A stretch of 7,096 bases of DNA from Methanobacteriota archaeon (GTDB lineage Archaea > Thermoplasmatota > Poseidoniia > Poseidoniales > Poseidoniaceae). The notes under the pieces are model-generated. The model ran no database searches, was not told the origin of the DNA, and saw only the letters and a program-made list of their open reading frames with translations. The translations under genes and the position numbers were made by a program. Below, one piece after another: positions 1 to 6,370 of this stretch (positions are counted from its first letter, which is position 1; each line of letters opens with the position of its first letter). The stretch is from contig JABJFP010000102.1 in NCBI GenBank assembly GCA_018662715.1, positions 1 to 7,096 on the forward strand, read 5' to 3'.

Positions 1-2956
1 CTGTGGTTTCTGCTTCTGCTTCTTCCACAGTGGCTTCTGCTTCTGCTTCTTCCTCAGTGGCTTCTGCTTCCGCTTCTTCCTCAGTGGCTTCCGCTTCTTC
101 CTCAGTGGCTTCTGCCTCAGTGGATTCTGCCTCTGTAGATTCGTCCTCTACGGCTTCTTCAACTTCCTCAACTTCGGGTAGGTCATCGGATTCAATTTCA
201 TCTCCGAAATGAACGCCGTGGAATCGGTTAAGTGCTTCAGCGTCAACTTCTCCAGTTCCCTTGATATCAAAGGAAACTTCAAGGCGCTCACCCTTCTCGA
301 CCTTGGGAACATGCCATACAATATGCAGTCCGCCTTCGCCTTCTTCAGAAGTCATCTTAACGTCCTCACGCTTACCATTTGCGCCCTTCATGGACCAATC
401 TTTGATCTCAAATTGAGCGGGTAGAACATCGTTGATGTACAAGTCGCTCAAGGCTGTGTCACCGTTATTCTCAAACAGAATCAAGACTTCGTAACGACCT
501 TTGCCCCCGAGAGGGATCGCTTGCTTACCGGCACTGAAGTTACGACGGTTGTGGATGACCTTGATGGTTGGTGTTTCCGAAGGTTCTCGGGTACAGATAG
601 GACCAAAGCGCTCTGAACTGAACTCAACACGTGCAGGACCATCAACACGGGTGTTGTTTGGTGTTGGGTCTGGTGCGTTGAGCGGGTAAGAAATTTCTAT
701 CTTCTTACCGGGCTTGAGGCCAAGAGGTCCGCGAGTTCCGACAGTGAGGGTCATGGTGTGGCCAATTCCGTCAGGGGATTTGTGCTCCTTCTCAATGGTG
801 ACGCCTTCTGCCATTTCGACCTTGAACTGGTCGTCATCGATGGTTTTACCGTCAAGTTTGATGGTTAGTTGTTCCTGTGAAGGTGCATCAAACAATCCAG
901 GTATGTCATCGGTGATTCGCATCAAGTTGATGACGGAGGAACCCTTGTTTTCGAGGGTCATAACCGACTGGATTTTCTGTGCTCGATATGAGCGTAGACC
1001 ACTTGTTGAGTAGGACTTAGAAATATCTGCTTCCAAGACTTGAAGTTTCTTTTCCTCAAGTTTCATTGAACCCTCGGTACTTTGGATTGCTCTTGGTAGG
1101 ACCGAGTAAGACAATTCGTAGGTAAAGTCAGGTTCGGATTGAGCCATAACCACACGCTCTTCTGATTCCCACTTACCATAGGGGTGGACATCTTCATCAA
1201 CATCGTGAATGTCAAAGAGAAGTTCCTCACTTCCCTTCATTCGAACTTGGAGTTTAACCAAGTCAACAGCAAAGGAAGAGCGGTTCTCAAAGATAGCCTT
1301 ACATTTCCAGTTGTCAGGGCGCTCGTCTTCACGGACTCGCATGTAGGTAAATCCTCGGCAGAATGCGTCCAACTCTCTAAACATCATATTTGAGAGGGTT
1401 GAATCAGCACGATATGTTGCGCTTGCTTGTCCTGCTTTGATGGACTTGGTAGAAGTCACGGAGATTGTACCTTCCATGGAGATGACTTGCTTTTCACCAG
1501 CATTGAGGCGACCAACATTCCATGTGATGGTTCCGTCATCAAATTCTGCTCCGCCAGTCATTGCAAAGTGCATTGCTTCAGGGATGGGGCGAGTTACGAC
1601 GACGTCATGCAGTTCTACTCCGGACATGTTTTCAACTTCAAGTTCAAGAGAAATTTCGCCAGGGTCTTCGTTCATGGCGACAGATAAGGAACGCTCTTGA
1701 GAACGGGAAGGATTCGTATCCAAACGCTCACGGAGCGTCATCATTTGCTTTCCGTTAACCTTGTAGGCCATCTTGTGATTCTTTGAAGGTTCAAGTTCGT
1801 CTACAGAAACATGTTCCCCACCGATATCAGTTGCATCGATGTTATCGAGCATTACGTCAATATCATAGATTCTGTCTTCAGAGGATGGATTGTTTACAGT
1901 GAGCGTACCCTTTACGGATTGCTTGATGATCTGACCATCGGAATTCAACGTAGTGGTCTCAATTTCATGCAAGGTACCTTCGAGTTTGTCACCAGGAACG
2001 GTCTCAACTTCTGCACGACTTCGGATGGTTGCTCCTGCTTGCTCACCAGTGAGGTCAGCAGGGGCCAAATCAGGCAATGGTGGTTGTTCCAGGATATCTT
2101 GACTTGGAGGTGCTGCAAGCGGGTCCATCAACGGGTCTGCTGCGGGAGGCATTGGAGGCATCTCTGGCGGAGCTGGAGGTGCTGCAAGCGGGTCCATCAA
2201 CGGGTCTGCTGCGGGAGGCATTGGAGGCATCTCTGGTGGAGCTGGAGGTGCTGCAAGCGGATCCATTAGCGGGTCTGCTGCGGGAGGCATGGGCGGCATC
2301 TCTGGCGGAGCTGGAGGTGCTGCAAGCGGGTCCATCAACGGGTCTGCAGCTGGCGCTTCAGGCATTGGAGGCATGGGCGGCATCTCTGGAGGAGCAGGAG
2401 GTGCTGCAAGCGGGTCCATTAACGGGTCTGCAGCTGGCGCTCCAGGCATTGGAGGCATGGGCGGCATCTCTGGTGGAGCAGGAGGTGCTGCAAGCGGGTC
2501 CATCAACGGGTCAGCGGTTGGCGCTTCTGGCATTGGAGGCATAGGAGGCATCTCAGGAGGTGCAGGTGGTGCTGCAAGCGGATCCATCAACGGGTCTGCG
2601 GCTGGTGGCATTGGAGGCATAGGTGGCATCTCTGGAGGAGCAGGAGGGGCTTCCGCCATTGGAGGCATTGGTGGCATGGCAGGCATACCAGGGGGAGCAG
2701 GTGGTGCTTCAGGCATTGGTGGCATGGCAGGCATGCCAGGGGGAGCAGGTGGTGCTTCAGGCATTGGTGGCATAGCAGGCATGCCAGGAGGGGCTTCCGG
2801 CATAGGAGGCATTGGTGGCATACCCGGTGGCGCTGGTGGTGCTTCAGGCATTGGGGGCATTGGAGGCATACCGGGAGGGGCCGGAGGGGCTTGACCGGGG
2901 GGCATAGGTGGCATAGGTGGCATTCCTGGTGGCATAGGTGGTTTTTCGTCTGTCAT
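1..2956 (-). CDS. Large Pro/Met-rich repeat protein with tandem DUF11-like beta-sandwich modules and an acidic tail (3' partial)
   Basis: No named family is recognised for the whole protein; its function is unknown. The frame is open for 985 codons from an ATG at 2956-2954, which has a GGAGG Shine-Dalgarno 8 nt upstream, and it runs off the left edge. Residues 1-117 are irregular MPPMP/APPAPPG low complexity. Residues about 118-285 hold seven tandem copies of ADPLMDPLAAPPAPP-type units. Residues about 306-920 contain five segments that each start like a DUF11/NEW3 strand, such as VNNPSSED (354), EVENMSG (440), FENRSS (556), ENKGSS (669) and ENNGDT (829). The module at 440-505 has the typical TWNVGRLNAGE ending. 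Residues about 926-985 are a Glu/Ala/Thr-rich tail. No signal peptide or membrane segment is seen in the visible part. DUF11-like domains are usually extracellular, so the missing secretion signal is odd; an anchor could lie beyond the window. Existence is certain; domain assignment is moderate. Confidence 0.9.
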   Translation of the reverse strand, partial: MTDEKPPMPPGMPPMPPMPPGQAPPAPPGMPPMPPMPEAPPAPPGMPPMPPMPEAPPGMPAMPPMPEAPPAPPGMPAMPPMPEAPPAPPGMPAMPPMPPMAEAPPAPPEMPPMPPMPPAADPLMDPLAAPPAPPEMPPMPPMPEAPTADPLMDPLAAPPAPPEMPPMPPMPGAPAADPLMDPLAAPPAPPEMPPMPPMPEAPAADPLMDPLAAPPAPPEMPPMPPAADPLMDPLAAPPAPPEMPPMPPAADPLMDPLAAPPAPPEMPPMPPAADPLMDPLAAPPSQDILEQPPLPDLAPADLTGEQAGATIRSRAEVETVPGDKLEGTLHEIETTTLNSDGQIIKQSVKGTLTVNNPSSEDRIYDIDVMLDNIDATDIGGEHVSVDELEPSKNHKMAYKVNGKQMMTLRERLDTNPSRSQERSLSVAMNEDPGEISLELEVENMSGVELHDVVVTRPIPEAMHFAMTGGAEFDDGTITWNVGRLNAGEKQVISMEGTISVTSTKSIKAGQASATYRADSTLSNMMFRELDAFCRGFTYMRVREDERPDNWKCKAIFENRSSFAVDLVKLQVRMKGSEELLFDIHDVDEDVHPYGKWESEERVVMAQSEPDFTYELSYSVLPRAIQSTEGSMKLEEKKLQVLEADISKSYSTSGLRSYRAQKIQSVMTLENKGSSVINLMRITDDIPGLFDAPSQEQLTIKLDGKTIDDDQFKVEMAEGVTIEKEHKSPDGIGHTMTLTVGTRGPLGLKPGKKIEISYPLNAPDPTPNNTRVDGPARVEFSSERFGPICTREPSETPTIKVIHNRRNFSAGKQAIPLGGKGRYEVLILFENNGDTALSDLYINDVLPAQFEIKDWSMKGANGKREDVKMTSEEGEGGLHIVWHVPKVEKGERLEVSFDIKGTGEVDAEALNRFHGVHFGDEIESDDLPEVEEVEEAVEDESTEAESTEAEATEEEAEATEEEAEAEATEEEAEAEATVEEAEAETT
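8..160 (-). repeat. Acidic-tail coding repeat (TEEEAEAEA-type units)
   Basis: The plus strand repeats words of the form GCTTCTGCTTCTTCCTCAGTG, shortened or lengthened by six bases. In the minus frame this reads as TEEEAEA units alternating with longer TEEEAEAEA ones, with one TVEEAEAE variant near the window edge. It forms the strongly acidic visible end of the large protein. The array continues past the window, so its full length is unknown. Confidence 0.8.
2111..2653 (-). repeat. Seven tandem 84-bp and 69-bp coding repeats (DPLMDPL units)
   Basis: The plus-strand string TGCTGCAAG recurs at 2111, 2180, 2249, 2318, 2402, 2486 and 2570, giving three 69-bp and three 84-bp intervals. Read on the minus strand, the protein has three 28-residue units (ADPLMDPLAAPPAPPEMPPM followed by PPMPEAPx), then three 23-residue units lacking an MPEAP pentapeptide, then a final partial copy that ends at PPSQDILE. 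The copies starting at 2111 and 2180 differ at one base in 69, which suggests recent duplication. Every interval is a multiple of three, so the reading frame is kept. Copy number could vary between strains or be mis-assembled. Confidence 0.93.
2654..2943 (-). repeat. Irregular MPPMP/APPAPPGM low-complexity repeat
   Basis: This stretch encodes about residues 5-101 of the large protein. It is made of short irregular motifs such as GMPAMPPMPEAPPAPP. On the plus strand it appears as alternating GGCAT/GGTGG/GGAGC words. It is a more diverged extension of the neighbouring 69/84-bp array and lacks the DPLMDPL element. Confidence 0.85.
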
Positions 2957-2964
2957 CTTCAATT

Positions 2965-2969
2965 CCTCC
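2965..2969 (-). promoter_or_regulatory. Shine-Dalgarno of the large minus-strand gene
   Basis: GGAGG on the minus strand lies 8 nt before the ATG at 2956. It fixes the start, although several in-frame Met codons follow within the MPPMP stretch. A weak TATA-like TTATGTG around 3012-3018 would place a transcript start about 30 nt upstream of the ATG, but this is only a candidate. Confidence 0.7.
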
Positions 2970-3058
2970 GGTTCACACAATGTGCGACAGATGTTCGGAT
3001 GCACGCCGAGCACATAACCGTTCTCCAACATCGTGTTTGAATAATGAGTTTCATTGAG

Positions 3059-3076
3059 ATTTTATCAAGAATATAG
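3059..3076 (+). promoter_or_regulatory. Candidate archaeal TATA region for the GPN GTPase-argF unit
   Basis: An AT-rich patch holds TTTTATCA (3060-3067) and AATATAG (3070-3076). Archaeal transcripts start about 25 nt downstream of the TATA centre, so either box would give a short leader of roughly 15-25 nt that still contains the GGAGG at 3101. The exact box cannot be decided from sequence alone. Confidence 0.35.
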
Positions 3077-3100
3077 CGAGGGGTTGATGTAGGGTAGGAC

Positions 3101-3105
3101 GGAGG
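3101..3105 (+). promoter_or_regulatory. Shine-Dalgarno of the GPN GTPase gene
   Basis: GGAGG ends 7 nt before the ATG at 3113. This spacing favours that ATG over the in-frame ATG three codons later at 3122. Confidence 0.7.
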
Positions 3106-3112
3106 ACAGTTC

Positions 3113-3931
3113 ATGGTCGGTATGGATAGTGGCTCCCCCCCAGTTCTTTTTGTTGTTGGAACAGCAGGTGCTGGTAAATCTTCGTTAGTAACATCTTTTC
3201 AGCGTTGGTCTCGCTTTTTGGAGACTGAAGCAATCGCAATTAACCTTGACCCCGGAGCAGAACGTGTCCATTACGACGCTGAATTTGACGTTCGGGATTT
3301 AATCTCTCTAACTGAAGTGATGGCTGAGTATGACCTTGGTCCAAACGGTGCTCAAATCCTTGCCGCTGACCTTCTGGCAGCACAAGCTGGAGATGTTGCT
3401 GAACAGCTCCATTCGCTCTCAGGGGAAATGATGATCGTTGACACCCCAGGACAAGTCGAATTGTTTGCATTCCGAGAAGCAAGCAACCATTTGATTGAAA
3501 CGCTTGGTCGGGAACAATCCGCCATCATTTACTTGTTTGACCCCATGCTTTCACGGTCACCTTCAGGCTTCGTATCCCAAATGTTACTTTCATCAATTGT
3601 TGAATTCCGATTGGGACTCCCTACCAAGAACTTCCTCTCCAAGGCGGATTTGCTCGAACCCGAGCAATTGGAACAAATTCTTGAATGGTCAGAGCGACTT
3701 GAAATTCTTGAACTCGCACTTTATGATGAAGCAGGTGGACAACGAACTGAATTCGCTATCAACCAACTACGAATGATGCAAGAATTTTCCCAAGCACCAG
3801 GCCTCACCCCTCTATCCTCCGAGTTGGAAGAAGGAATGGCAGATATCCTGACCTTTGCTCAAGCCCTCTTCGGTGGGATGAGCGATGCTCGTGACGGCTT
3901 CGCTGCAGACATCGAGCATGAGAAGAACTGA
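3113..3931 (+). CDS. GPN-loop GTPase (archaeal Gpn/XAB1-type)
   Basis: A 272-residue GPN-loop GTPase, close to the usual archaeal length of about 250-270. Visible motifs in order: P-loop GTAGAGKSS at 16-24, the family signature INLDPGAE at 43-50, YDAEFDVRDL at 54-63, the defining Gly-Pro-Asn insertion at 76-78 in DLGPNGA, the G3 motif DTPGQ at 110-114 and a G4 motif SKAD at 176-179, where Ser replaces the classical Asn. Family members form constitutive homodimers. The eukaryotic relatives Gpn1-3 take part in RNA polymerase II assembly and nuclear import; the archaeal role is not settled. The enzyme should be cytosolic, as no signal peptide or membrane segment is present. The start is supported by a GGAGG 7 nt upstream. 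argF follows 39 nt later on the same strand, so the two are probably cotranscribed. Family assignment is secure; cellular role is inferred. Confidence 0.95.
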   Translation: MVGMDSGSPPVLFVVGTAGAGKSSLVTSFQRWSRFLETEAIAINLDPGAERVHYDAEFDVRDLISLTEVMAEYDLGPNGAQILAADLLAAQAGDVAEQLHSLSGEMMIVDTPGQVELFAFREASNHLIETLGREQSAIIYLFDPMLSRSPSGFVSQMLLSSIVEFRLGLPTKNFLSKADLLEPEQLEQILEWSERLEILELALYDEAGGQRTEFAINQLRMMQEFSQAPGLTPLSSELEEGMADILTFAQALFGGMSDARDGFAADIEHEKN

Positions 3932-3940
3932 GCGCACAAC

Positions 3941-3970
3941 GCTTAGAAGCCGCCTTGCGGTGGGCGAAGC
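3941..3970 (+). promoter_or_regulatory. Small hairpin covering the argF translation start region
   Basis: In the 39-nt gap before argF, GCCGC (3949-3953) can pair with GCGGT (3957-3961, one G-U pair) across a CTT loop, and outer GCTT (3941-3944) can pair with AAGC (3967-3970) next to the ATG. The only Shine-Dalgarno-like bases, GGTG (3959-3962), lie in this fold. It might tune argF translation, but the stem is short and could be chance. Confidence 0.3.
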
Positions 3971-4942
3971 ATGACTCAGCACTTGCTTGCGATTGACGAT
4001 GTGGCCGAAGATTTTGAAGCGATTCTAAAATGGGCAATTGAATTCAAGCGCCAGTGGAAACAAGGTGATGATGTCGCACAAAATTTCCTACCTCTTGACA
4101 CGCTCGCTATTGGCTCAATTTATGAAAAGCCTTCAACCCGTACACGTGTTTCATTCGAAGTTGGCATCCAACGCCTTGGAGGAAGTGCTTTGACGCTTCT
4201 CAAGAACGATATTCAGCTTGGAACGTCTGAAACAATCGGAGACACATCACAAGTTCTTTCCCGCTTCCTCGGAGGAATCACCTACCGTTGTTTCGGCCAT
4301 GAAGATGTAGAGGAATTAGCAAAGCACGCTACGGTCCCGGTCATCAATGCACTCTCATACAAGCATCATCCTTGTCAGGCTGCCGCAGACCTCATGACCA
4401 TCCTTGAGAATTATGATGAATTGGAAGGGCTCAAAGTTGCATGGGTTGGCGACGGAAACAACGTGCTCCACGATTTGATGCTTGCTTGCGCTATTCTCGG
4501 GATTGACATTCATTATGCATGCCCAGAAGGTTACGAACCCCACGAGGATGTTGTTGAGCGCACCAAAGCCTTGGCTGAGGCTCATGGAAGTTCTGTCGTC
4601 CATACAACTGACCCTATCGAGGCAGTAACCGATGCAAGCGTGGTCTACACCGACGTATTCATTTCCATGGGAGAAGAGCACATGACGGACAAAATCAAGT
4701 CGTTTGAAGGCTATCAGGTCAATGAAGAAATGGTTGCTCACATGGCCGATAATTGGTCCTTTATGCACTGTCTACCTGCACACCGTGGTGACGAAGTTAC
4801 AGATTACGTGATGGACCACAAACAGAGCATCGTCTTTGACCAAGCAGAAAACCGAATGTGGGCTCAAATGTCACTCATGGCGTTTTTGATCAATCGAGGC
4901 GCATGGGAAGCAATGGGCGAATTCATGGGTCTCATCGATTAG
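3971..4942 (+). CDS. argF: Ornithine carbamoyltransferase
   Basis: This cytosolic enzyme transfers the carbamoyl group of carbamoyl phosphate to ornithine, giving citrulline, in arginine biosynthesis. The 323-residue protein matches the family length. Carbamoyl-phosphate motif STRTR is at 55-59, HPCQ at 133-136 and GDGNNV at 160-165. The ornithine-side loop DVFISMGEE at 228-236 separates it from aspartate carbamoyltransferase; the usual DVWxSMG Trp is Phe here. The catalytic-Cys motif HCLPAHRGDEV is at 266-276, and FDQAENRMWAQM at 289-300 closes the active site. The segment before HPCQ reads ALSYKHHPCQ. The ATG at 3971 is the natural start; its Shine-Dalgarno is weak (GGTG, 8 nt away), which fits translation within a transcript shared with the upstream GTPase. 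Its TAG stop overlaps the TAA of the convergent UbiA gene. Orthologues may be annotated argF or by EC 2.1.3.3. No key residue is missing. Confidence 0.96.
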   Translation: MTQHLLAIDDVAEDFEAILKWAIEFKRQWKQGDDVAQNFLPLDTLAIGSIYEKPSTRTRVSFEVGIQRLGGSALTLLKNDIQLGTSETIGDTSQVLSRFLGGITYRCFGHEDVEELAKHATVPVINALSYKHHPCQAAADLMTILENYDELEGLKVAWVGDGNNVLHDLMLACAILGIDIHYACPEGYEPHEDVVERTKALAEAHGSSVVHTTDPIEAVTDASVVYTDVFISMGEEHMTDKIKSFEGYQVNEEMVAHMADNWSFMHCLPAHRGDEVTDYVMDHKQSIVFDQAENRMWAQMSLMAFLINRGAWEAMGEFMGLID

Positions 4943-5820
4943 ACCAGCAGTGCAACAACAAATCCAATGAGACCGAGGAGCATTGAGGCTCTGATTCGTC
5001 CAGCCACAAGTTCATCCTCACCTTTGTACAATGGTCCATTAAGCGTGATGAGCATCAGAATTGCTGGGGTTTGTAGAACCAACTGACCAAATGCAAACGG
5101 TCCAAGCCAAAACGGCATGTAGAGGCAAACAAGGCTCGCCATGATGAGGATGTATGAGGCCATTCTCACCTTCTCTTTACCGTAGGTCATCGGAAGGGTT
5201 TGACGAAGACCAGCGTCTGCTTCCATATCCATGCAATCCTTCACCATCTCACGAGCAAGGTTCGTTGTGAATACAACGCCGAAAATCCACCAAAGCAAGG
5301 GGGTTCCAATCTGGCCAACTCCTGCTCCACCGTACAGAATAACTGCACCAACAAGAACTGAAATGACAACGTTACCCATCAGGCCTTTGTTCTTGGTTGC
5401 CGGACCATGGTCGTAGGTTACCATGAGCAAGGCTGCAAGAATGTAGATGCTGATGGTTGGTACTGCAGTCTGCACTCCGAGATTCGAAACAGAGAGCAGA
5501 CCGCCAACATGTGATGCAACGCTCAGACCCCACAATAATGATGTGAATCGCTTTGCCTCCTCAATGCCAATTGCACCAGAAGGAATAGGTCGTTGTGGAT
5601 GGGCTTTGCGGTCAATTTCTGCATCCTTTATATCGTTCATCGCATTGCCTGCACCCATGAAGAGCATCACGGCCAATGTGTGAAGCAGTACGGTAAGTAA
5701 AGGGAAACTTGCATTGGTTTCTTGAAGGGCAAAGAATGCACCAAGCGGGACGGTTGCTCCTGCAAGGATGAGGTTCTTTGGGCGCATCAGTTGAACGGCC
5801 GCCCCAATCGTACCTGCCAT
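4939..5820 (-). CDS. UbiA-family prenyltransferase, probable digeranylgeranylglyceryl phosphate synthase
   Basis: A 293-residue integral membrane prenyltransferase. Archaeal members of this clade attach the second geranylgeranyl chain to geranylgeranylglyceryl phosphate, making the diether core of membrane lipids. The first Asp-rich motif is NDIKDAEID (62-70), followed by HPQRPIPSG (74-82) as in geranylgeranyl-transferring members. YDHGPATKNKGLMGN (136-150) is the central Lys/Gly-Asn element. The second Asp-rich motif REMVKDCMDMEAD (190-202) continues into GLRQTLPMTYG (204-214). Eight or nine hydrophobic segments occur, roughly at 16-33, 42-60, 93-113, 120-136, 148-165, 172-188, 219-240, 243-262 and 275-293. 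It lies 39 nt downstream of the winged-helix gene and has no Shine-Dalgarno: the upstream minus strand reads CCCTCCTCC, the wrong polarity. Its start is therefore less certain; Met12, before RPKN, is an alternative. Other UbiA specificities (quinone or haem prenylation) cannot be excluded. Confidence 0.85.
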   Translation of the reverse strand: MAGTIGAAVQLMRPKNLILAGATVPLGAFFALQETNASFPLLTVLLHTLAVMLFMGAGNAMNDIKDAEIDRKAHPQRPIPSGAIGIEEAKRFTSLLWGLSVASHVGGLLSVSNLGVQTAVPTISIYILAALLMVTYDHGPATKNKGLMGNVVISVLVGAVILYGGAGVGQIGTPLLWWIFGVVFTTNLAREMVKDCMDMEADAGLRQTLPMTYGKEKVRMASYILIMASLVCLYMPFWLGPFAFGQLVLQTPAILMLITLNGPLYKGEDELVAGRIRASMLLGLIGFVVALLV

Positions 5821-5859
5821 GGTTTAGTGGAGGAGGGTACTGTTCTTGATTGCTTGGCT

Positions 5860-6099
5860 TCAAGCGGTGGCGATTGACCAAATGCAAACTCGCATTCGAA
5901 ATCCGCCGAGACCGGTTCCTTCATCGAATCCAACTTTGACAAACCTTCTGTCCCGTGCAAGGACGTTTCCAAGTTGATTCATGGTCGCTCCCCATCGAAA
6001 CCGCTGGTTGACGTGGTCAAGAATATCCGTAGTATTCGCTTCACCGACTTCATTCAAGAAATCTTGGATCTCACTGCGCAATCGCTTTGTTCGACTCAT
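5860..6099 (-). CDS. Small winged-helix-like protein
   Basis: A 79-residue basic protein with the look of a stand-alone winged helix-turn-helix domain. RLRSEIQDFLNEVG (7-19) fits helix 1, TTDILDHVNQRF (23-34) helix 2, TMNQLGNVLARDRRF (39-53) the recognition helix, and VKVGFDEGTGLGGFRMRVCIW (54-74) the two-stranded wing. This fold is inferred from pattern, not from a search. The start is well supported: GAGGTGA lies 7 nt upstream. The ATG is immediately preceded, in the same frame, by the TGA of the 82-codon gene, so translation is probably coupled. The UbiA gene follows after 39 nt. It could be a local DNA-binding regulator of this operon, or a domain acting in RNA or protein contacts. No specific family name can be given. 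Confidence 0.8.
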   Translation of the reverse strand: MSRTKRLRSEIQDFLNEVGEANTTDILDHVNQRFRWGATMNQLGNVLARDRRFVKVGFDEGTGLGGFRMRVCIWSIATA

Positions 6100-6348
6100 T
6101 CAGGCCTCACCTCGTACGATGCGCTGGTGTAGGGAACGCATGCTGTTGCTCATCGGTCGTGGGGACGGGGATGAGCCAGCTCCTGCAAGCGGTTGCCAGG
6201 TAAGTTGGCGTGCTCGGGAGGGGAGACGTCCACTTGGATGGGCCAATACTGTTCGGCTCTTTTGAGACCAAACGGGCGGCCTTTGCTGATGAGTGCTTGA
6301 AATCATATCCTCAAAGGTAATTGTTTGTGGGTTCGGGGGTTCTTGCAT
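6100..6348 (-). CDS. Small Pro/Arg/Ser-rich hypothetical protein, likely leaderless
   Basis: An 82-codon reading frame with no recognised family. The protein is basic and rich in Pro, Ser, Arg and Gln, with a short acidic patch near the N-terminus (ITFEDMISS, 10-18) and otherwise apparently disordered sequence; it has no membrane segment or signal peptide. Three things suggest it is real. It is the only frame open on this strand between the TATA box and the winged-helix gene. A TTGATATA box centred about 26 nt before its ATG would start transcription at the ATG itself. Its TGA directly abuts the next gene's ATG. Against it, the composition is unusual and no domain is visible; it may instead be a translated leader. 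It shares a frame with the winged-helix gene, so a misread stop codon joining the two cannot be excluded. Confidence 0.5.
   Translation of the reverse strand: MQEPPNPQTITFEDMISSTHQQRPPVWSQKSRTVLAHPSGRLPSRARQLTWQPLAGAGSSPSPRPMSNSMRSLHQRIVRGEA
6107..6113 (-). promoter_or_regulatory. Strong Shine-Dalgarno inside the 82-codon gene
   Basis: GAGGTGA on the minus strand, a seven-base match to the 16S rRNA tail complement, ends 7 nt before the ATG at 6099. It overlaps codons Arg79-Gly80-Glu81 of the upstream gene. It argues that the ATG after the in-frame TGA is a genuine initiation site and not an internal Met of a broken longer gene. Confidence 0.75.
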
Positions 6349-6370
6349 GGTTCAAATTCTGTGGCGGTGG

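Noticed and set aside
3..212. Plus-strand Ser/Ala-rich frame
   Set aside because: Antisense shadow of the acidic TEEEAEA tail; it has no start context and no continuation.
2111..2653. CRISPR-like array
   Set aside because: Units are contiguous, nearly identical over their whole length and code for protein; there are no unique spacers.
2289..2894. Plus-strand Gly-rich frame resembling a PGRS-type or silk-like protein
   Set aside because: It is the antisense of the Pro/Met-rich repeat. The minus frame is open for 985 codons with a proper Shine-Dalgarno, and the repeat period is a multiple of three and poor in TA, so several plus frames stay open by chance.
1..2956. Met-rich MPPMP motifs as a copper-binding domain
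   Set aside because: The Met spacing is set by low-complexity Pro repeats and there are no accompanying His or Cys residues; nothing in the neighbourhood relates to metals.
4355..4768. A 137-codon minus-strand frame inside argF
   Set aside because: argF is complete with all family motifs across this span, and the antisense frame has no recognisable domain or start signal.
5852..5865. GCTTG-GCTT-CAAGC hairpin at the end of the winged-helix gene as a terminator
   Set aside because: The stem is only 5 bp with no T-run on the minus strand after it, and the UbiA gene starts 39 nt downstream of the winged-helix stop codon, so termination here is unlikely.
5981..6265. A 94-codon plus-strand frame over the two small minus-strand genes
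   Set aside because: It has no Shine-Dalgarno or promoter, and the opposite strand has a strong ribosome site, a TATA box and a plausible winged-helix protein.
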